From: DASSJF01 sp035934535 | GTDB taxonomy: Bacteria > Sysuimicrobiota > Sysuimicrobiia > Sysuimicrobiales > Segetimicrobiaceae | Assembly (NCBI GenBank): GCA_035934535.1 | Contig: DASYXS010000005.1 | Location: 7,080-71,079, forward strand | Reading direction: 5' to 3' | DNA length: 64,000 bases | In this document: piece after piece, positions 60,728 to 64,000 of the stretch | Numbering within the stretch: position 1 is the stretch's first letter | Layout: every line of letters begins with the position of its first letter | The notes under the pieces: model-generated | Told to the model about the DNA's origin: nothing | What the model saw: the letters and a program-made list of their open reading frames with translations, nothing else | Databases searched by the model: none | Program-made: the position numbers and the translations under genes

Positions 60728-61477
60728 ATGGCCGTGCTCGCGGTCGACGACATCCACACCTACTACGGCGATTCGCACGTGCTGCAGGGGGTGAGCCTCG
60801 AGGTGCGGCCGGGCGCCGTGACGGCGCTCCTCGGCCGCAACGGCATGGGCAAGACGACGCTCATCCGGTCGGTCGTCGGGTTTGCGCGGCCGCGGCGGGG
60901 CCGCGTGGTGTTCGACGGGCGGGACATCACCCGGGTACCGAGCCACGAGATCGCGCGGGCCGGGATCGGCCTTGTCCCGCAGGGCCGCCGCATCTTTCCG
61001 TCGCTCACCGTGCACGAGAACCTGACCGTGGCGGCGCGCAGTGGGAACGGTCCCGGCCGGCCTGCGACCGGCCACCGTGAAATCAACGCCGCCGGCGGCA
61101 CGCCGTGGTCGATCGAGCGGGTCCTCGGGCTGTTTCCGCGCCTCGGCGATCGCGCCGCGCACCGCGGCAACATGCTCTCCGGCGGAGAGCAGCAGATGCT
61201 CGCGATCGGCCGCGCACTCATGACGAATCCGCGCCTGCTGCTGATGGACGAGCCGTCCGAAGGCCTCGCGCCGCTGCTGGTCCGGAATCTCGGCGACGCG
61301 ATCGTCCGCCTCCGCGAGGAAGGGTTGAGCATCCTGCTCGTGGAGCAGAACCTGCCGATGGCCCTCCGGGTCGCCGGCGACGTGTACGTGCTCAGCAAAG
61401 GCCACGTGGTCTATCACGGCGCGCCGGCGGACCTCGCCGCCGATACGGCCGTCACGCACCGGTACCTGGGGGTCTAG
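60728..61477 (+). CDS. Branched-chain amino acid-type ABC importer ATP-binding protein (LivF-like), second cassette
   Basis: A 249-residue LivF-family ATPase: GRNGMGKTTLIRSVVG as Walker A, LSGGEQQMLAIGRALMT as signature, LLLMDEPSEGLAP as Walker B and LLVEQNLPMALRVAG. A short extra stretch (about residues 100-120, RSGNGPGRPATGHREINAAG) before the signature is longer than in the first cassette. The isochorismatase-family gene begins 2 bp after its stop. Confidence 0.92.
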   Translation: MAVLAVDDIHTYYGDSHVLQGVSLEVRPGAVTALLGRNGMGKTTLIRSVVGFARPRRGRVVFDGRDITRVPSHEIARAGIGLVPQGRRIFPSLTVHENLTVAARSGNGPGRPATGHREINAAGGTPWSIERVLGLFPRLGDRAAHRGNMLSGGEQQMLAIGRALMTNPRLLLMDEPSEGLAPLLVRNLGDAIVRLREEGLSILLVEQNLPMALRVAGDVYVLSKGHVVYHGAPADLAADTAVTHRYLGV

Positions 61478-61479
61478 CG

Positions 61480-62259
61480 ATGGCCGAGATTGTTGACCGC
61501 CGTCCGTTCGTCGACGCGATCCGCGCGCAGCTACGCCTCGATCCCGCGAAAATCGCCGTGCTCGCGGTGGACGTGCACCGCGGGCACCTCGATCCCGAGG
61601 TGGCCACGATGCCGGTGTCGGCCGGCGACGCGCGGCGGGTGCGCGCCGCGGTGGCGCGCCTGCTCGGCGGCGCGCGGGAGGCCGCCGTGCCGGTCGTCTA
61701 CGTGCTGCTGACGTACCGCCGTACCACCCCGCCGGGGCTCGAGAGCATGGTCAACCCGTTCTGGAAGGCGGTCGAGGCCGCGCGCGAGTCGATGACGCCG
61801 GGACGGCGCAGCACGATCGTCCACCACAACCAGGAAGGCTCGGTGCAGACGGAGCTGCCGCCCGAGCTCGCGGCCCAGCCCGGCGACTACGTGATCCGCA
61901 GTAAGAAGCGGCTCAGCGCGTTCTACGGCACCGATCTGGAGACCCTGCTGCGGGCGCTCGGGACGGAGACCGTGGTGATCTGCGGCATCAACACCAACAC
62001 CTGCGTGCTCTGCACGGCGTTCGACGCCTTCAACCGCGATCTGCGCGTCGTCGTCGCCGCGGACGGGGTCGCGAGCATGTACGGCGACGACCTGCACGTG
62101 CTCGGCCTGGAAAACGTCCGGCGCTGCCTCGGCTGGGTGCTGCCGGTCGAGGAGATCCTGGCGCAGTTCGGCGGCGCGGCCGCTTCGCCCGCGCGTGCGT
62201 CGCCCCGCTTGCGCGGGACTAGGCGGCGGCATGCGCCGCCGTCGCAGCGCGCCCGGTGA
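61480..62259 (+). CDS. Isochorismatase-family cysteine hydrolase
   Basis: A 259-residue cysteine hydrolase. The catalytic triad is visible as Asp in AVLAVDVHRGHLDP, Lys in VIRSKKRLSAFYGT and Cys in GINTNTCVLCTAFDA. The family includes N-carbamoylsarcosine amidase, nicotinamidase, biuret and ureidoacrylate hydrolases; given the M24/creatinase-like genes upstream, an N-carbamoyl amide hydrolase is an attractive guess. The tail after residue 240 (SPRLRGTRRRHAPPSQ) is encoded by copy B of the 41-nt repeat and is not part of the fold. Its stop overlaps the next GTG by 4 bp. Confidence 0.87.
   Translation: MAEIVDRRPFVDAIRAQLRLDPAKIAVLAVDVHRGHLDPEVATMPVSAGDARRVRAAVARLLGGAREAAVPVVYVLLTYRRTTPPGLESMVNPFWKAVEAARESMTPGRRSTIVHHNQEGSVQTELPPELAAQPGDYVIRSKKRLSAFYGTDLETLLRALGTETVVICGINTNTCVLCTAFDAFNRDLRVVVAADGVASMYGDDLHVLGLENVRRCLGWVLPVEEILAQFGGAAASPARASPRLRGTRRRHAPPSQRAR
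62204..62244 (+). repeat. 41-nt double-hairpin repeat, copy B
   Basis: A 5-bp stem CCCGC (62204-62208) and GCGGG (62213-62217) with loop TTGC, linker ACTA, then a 7-bp stem GGCGGCG (62222-62228) and CGCCGCC (62234-62240) with loop GCATG, then GTCG. It has exactly the same geometry as copies A and C with compensated stem changes. It is translated in the same frame as copy A and forms the C-terminal tail of the isochorismatase-family protein. Confidence 0.82.
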
Positions 62260-63287
62260 AAGCGCAGCTCCTCGACGCCTGGGGGGGACCGCTCCGGTAC
62301 GGCGAGCACCGGGATCCGGCCGCCGGGCCGGGCGAGGTGTTGATCGCGGTCCGCGCCTGCGGTGTGGGGTTGACCGTCGTGAACTACATGGGCGGGCGGC
62401 TCGGCCGCCCCGAGTCCCTTCCGCGGGTGCCGGGACACGAATTTACCGGCGTGGTCGTCGAGACGGGGCCGGGCGTGACCGGCCTGCGGCCGGGGGACCG
62501 CGTGATGAGCTACTTCTACCTTACGTGCGGCCGCTGCGACTGGTGCCGGTCGGGGCGGGAATCGCTCTGCCGGAACCACGGCGGCTACGTGGGCGTGCAC
62601 CGGGACGGCGGCTACGCCGAACTCGTCGCGCTGCCCGAGGCCAACGTGCTGCCGCTCCCGGACGGCGTCCCGTTCGTCGGCGGCACGGTGATCCCGGACG
62701 CGGTCGCGACTCCGTACCACGTGTGCGCGTCGCGCGCGGGCGTCCGGGTCGGGGATCGTGTGCTCGTGATCGGCGCCGCGGGCGGCGTCGGCATCCATAT
62801 GGTGCAGACGGCGCGTTTGTTCGGCGGGCGCGTCGTGGCGGTGGATCTCGACGACGCGAAATTGGAGCACTGCCGGCGCTTCGGCGCGGACACGGCGGTG
62901 AACATCACGGCGCCGGACGCGCACGACCAGGCGCGCGCGGCGTTGGACGGCGGCGCCACGGTGGCGATCGATCTCGTCGGCAGCCGCGAGACCCTCGCGT
63001 GGGCCTTTCGACTGCTCGGCCCGGGCGCCCGGATGGTCATGCTGACGACGTTCGAAGGAGCCGGCCTCGACGTGGTGTCGCGCGAGATGGTGATGGGCGA
63101 ATTGACCCTGCTCGGATCGCGCTACTGCTCCCGGGCGGAGGTGCTCGCCGCGGCCCGGCTGGTCCGCGACGGACACATCACGCCGGTCGTCTCCGAGGTG
63201 CGGCCGCTCGCGGAGGTCGAAGATCTTCACGGCCGGCTGCGCGCCCGTTCGCTGCTCGGGCGCGGCGCGGTGGAAATCAAAGCGTAG
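62256..63287 (+). CDS. Zinc-type alcohol dehydrogenase-like oxidoreductase
   Basis: A 343-residue MDR-superfamily oxidoreductase. The GroES-like domain has RVPGHEFTGVVVETG and the structural zinc ligands in CGRCDWCRSGRESLC. The cofactor motif is VIGAAGGVGIHMVQTARLFG. The first catalytic zinc cysteine appears in RACGVGLTVVN, where the usual CxxD context is altered, so zinc binding at the active site may differ from standard alcohol dehydrogenases. The GTG overlaps the isochorismatase stop by 4 bp. The substrate is unknown. Confidence 0.87.
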   Translation: MKAQLLDAWGGPLRYGEHRDPAAGPGEVLIAVRACGVGLTVVNYMGGRLGRPESLPRVPGHEFTGVVVETGPGVTGLRPGDRVMSYFYLTCGRCDWCRSGRESLCRNHGGYVGVHRDGGYAELVALPEANVLPLPDGVPFVGGTVIPDAVATPYHVCASRAGVRVGDRVLVIGAAGGVGIHMVQTARLFGGRVVAVDLDDAKLEHCRRFGADTAVNITAPDAHDQARAALDGGATVAIDLVGSRETLAWAFRLLGPGARMVMLTTFEGAGLDVVSREMVMGELTLLGSRYCSRAEVLAAARLVRDGHITPVVSEVRPLAEVEDLHGRLRARSLLGRGAVEIKA

Positions 63288-63301
63288 GCGGGAGAGCGCG
63301 C

Positions 63302-64000
63302 ATGCGGGCGATGGCGGTCACACAATACGGCGCGCCGCTGCGGCCGCTGGATCTGCCGCGGCCGGCGCCCGGGCCGGGACAGGTGCTGGTGCGGGTCCTC
63401 GGCTGCGGCGTCTGCCGGTCGGACCTCAAGATCGCCGACGGCGCGATGCCGTTCTCGGCCGTGCTTCCGCTGCCGCATGTCCCCGGGCATGAGATCGCCG
63501 GCGAGATCGTCGAGTTTGGGCCCTCCGAAGACGGTGGAACGCCCGGGGCCGGAAGCGCCGTACCGGGCCGCACCGCCCTCCGGGCCGGCGATCGCGTCGT
63601 CGTCTACAACTACTGGGGCTGCCGGACCTGCGCGCACTGCCAGGCCGGCGAAGAAAATCTCTGTGAGCACCTCCGCGGATGGACGGGGTTCACGTCGCCC
63701 GGCGGCTTTCAGGAGTACCTCGTCGTGCCGGAGGACTGCGTCCTTCTGCTGCCGCCGAACGTGCCGCCCGAGCACGGCGGACCGCTGTCCTGCGCGCTCG
63801 GGACGGCCTACCACGCGGTGGTCACGCAGGGTGCGGTGCGGGCCGGGGACAGCGTGGCGATTCTCGGCGCCGGCGGGGTGGGGCTGCACGCCGTCCAGGT
63901 CGTGCGCGCCGCCGGCGGGCGCGCGCTCGCGGTCGATCTGCAGCGGCACCGGTTGGACGCGGCGCGGGTGGCCGGGGCGGCGGGCGCCTTCCCCGCGGGG
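63302..64000 (+). CDS. Zinc-type alcohol dehydrogenase-like oxidoreductase, 3' truncated by the window edge
   Basis: The first 233 residues of an MDR-family dehydrogenase. The catalytic zinc context is standard here (LGCGVCRSDLKIADG, PGHEIAGEIVE), the structural zinc site is CRTCAHCQAGEENLC, and the cofactor motif is AILGAGGVGLHAVQVV. It begins 14 bp after the preceding dehydrogenase, with GGCGGGAGAG before the ATG. Two dehydrogenases in tandem suggest successive oxidation steps or different substrates. Confidence 0.88.
   Translation, partial: MRAMAVTQYGAPLRPLDLPRPAPGPGQVLVRVLGCGVCRSDLKIADGAMPFSAVLPLPHVPGHEIAGEIVEFGPSEDGGTPGAGSAVPGRTALRAGDRVVVYNYWGCRTCAHCQAGEENLCEHLRGWTGFTSPGGFQEYLVVPEDCVLLLPPNVPPEHGGPLSCALGTAYHAVVTQGAVRAGDSVAILGAGGVGLHAVQVVRAAGGRALAVDLQRHRLDAARVAGAAGAFPAG

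Overview
The window is very GC-rich (about 70% or more by eye), almost fully coding, and uses many GTG starts and 4-bp ATGA/GTGA gene overlaps. I see no rRNA, tRNA, phage, insertion sequence or CRISPR array. The solute-binding proteins carry Sec or Tat signals without a lipobox cysteine, and there is a CecR/YbhGFSR-type efflux operon, so a diderm (Gram-negative type) envelope is likely. The gene mix (many ABC importers, molybdenum hydroxylases, amidohydrolases, Dabb proteins, LLM oxidoreductases, DUF1989 proteins) suits a soil or sediment heterotroph of a poorly cultured, GC-rich lineage. The sequence alone does not allow a firm taxonomic call.

Layout. 0-4.3 kb: a truncated SDR and a complete three-subunit molybdenum hydroxylase. 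4.3-10.7 kb: a LivJHMGF-type importer flanked by two DUF1989 genes. 10.8-13.7 kb: an LLM enzyme and an E1 alpha/beta pair of a 2-oxoacid-type dehydrogenase without E2 or E3. 13.7-20 kb: a TetR (CecR-like) gene followed by the HlyD, double-ATPase and two-permease exporter. 20-26 kb, minus strand: an overlapping catabolic operon of LamB/YcsF (PxpA-like), an orphan molybdenum-hydroxylase large subunit, an LLM oxidoreductase, a two-subunit CoA-transferase and a DUF4242 protein. 26.3-30 kb: a cysteine synthase-like enzyme, a small basic protein, and a HAD / solute-binding / SDR operon. 30-31.5 kb: a decayed patch with a MOSC pseudogene, a broken ECF sigma factor and an intact zinc-finger anti-sigma factor.

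31.5-51.3 kb: two related modules built from D-2-hydroxyacid dehydrogenase, ACMSD-like amidohydrolase, duplicated family-1 solute-binding proteins and a pair of CUT1-type permeases. Neither has an ATPase gene. They are joined by a PucR regulator, an LVIVD protein, a ureohydrolase and an MFS transporter. Three two-domain Dabb proteins end the second module. 52-64 kb: a Gfo/Idh/MocA oxidoreductase, two M24 creatinase/prolidase-like proteins, a third amidohydrolase, a second Liv-type importer, an isochorismatase-family hydrolase and two zinc alcohol dehydrogenases.

Together the window looks like a catabolic island for small nitrogenous or carboxylated organics. Several parts (DUF1989, ureohydrolase, PucR, creatinase-like M24, Liv-type uptake) fit amidino or ureido compounds, but the substrates are not determined. 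The most unusual structural signal is a 41-nt double-hairpin repeat present three times (about 48.1, 50.7 and 62.2 kb). Its stems change with full base compensation, and each copy sits inside the end of a reading frame.
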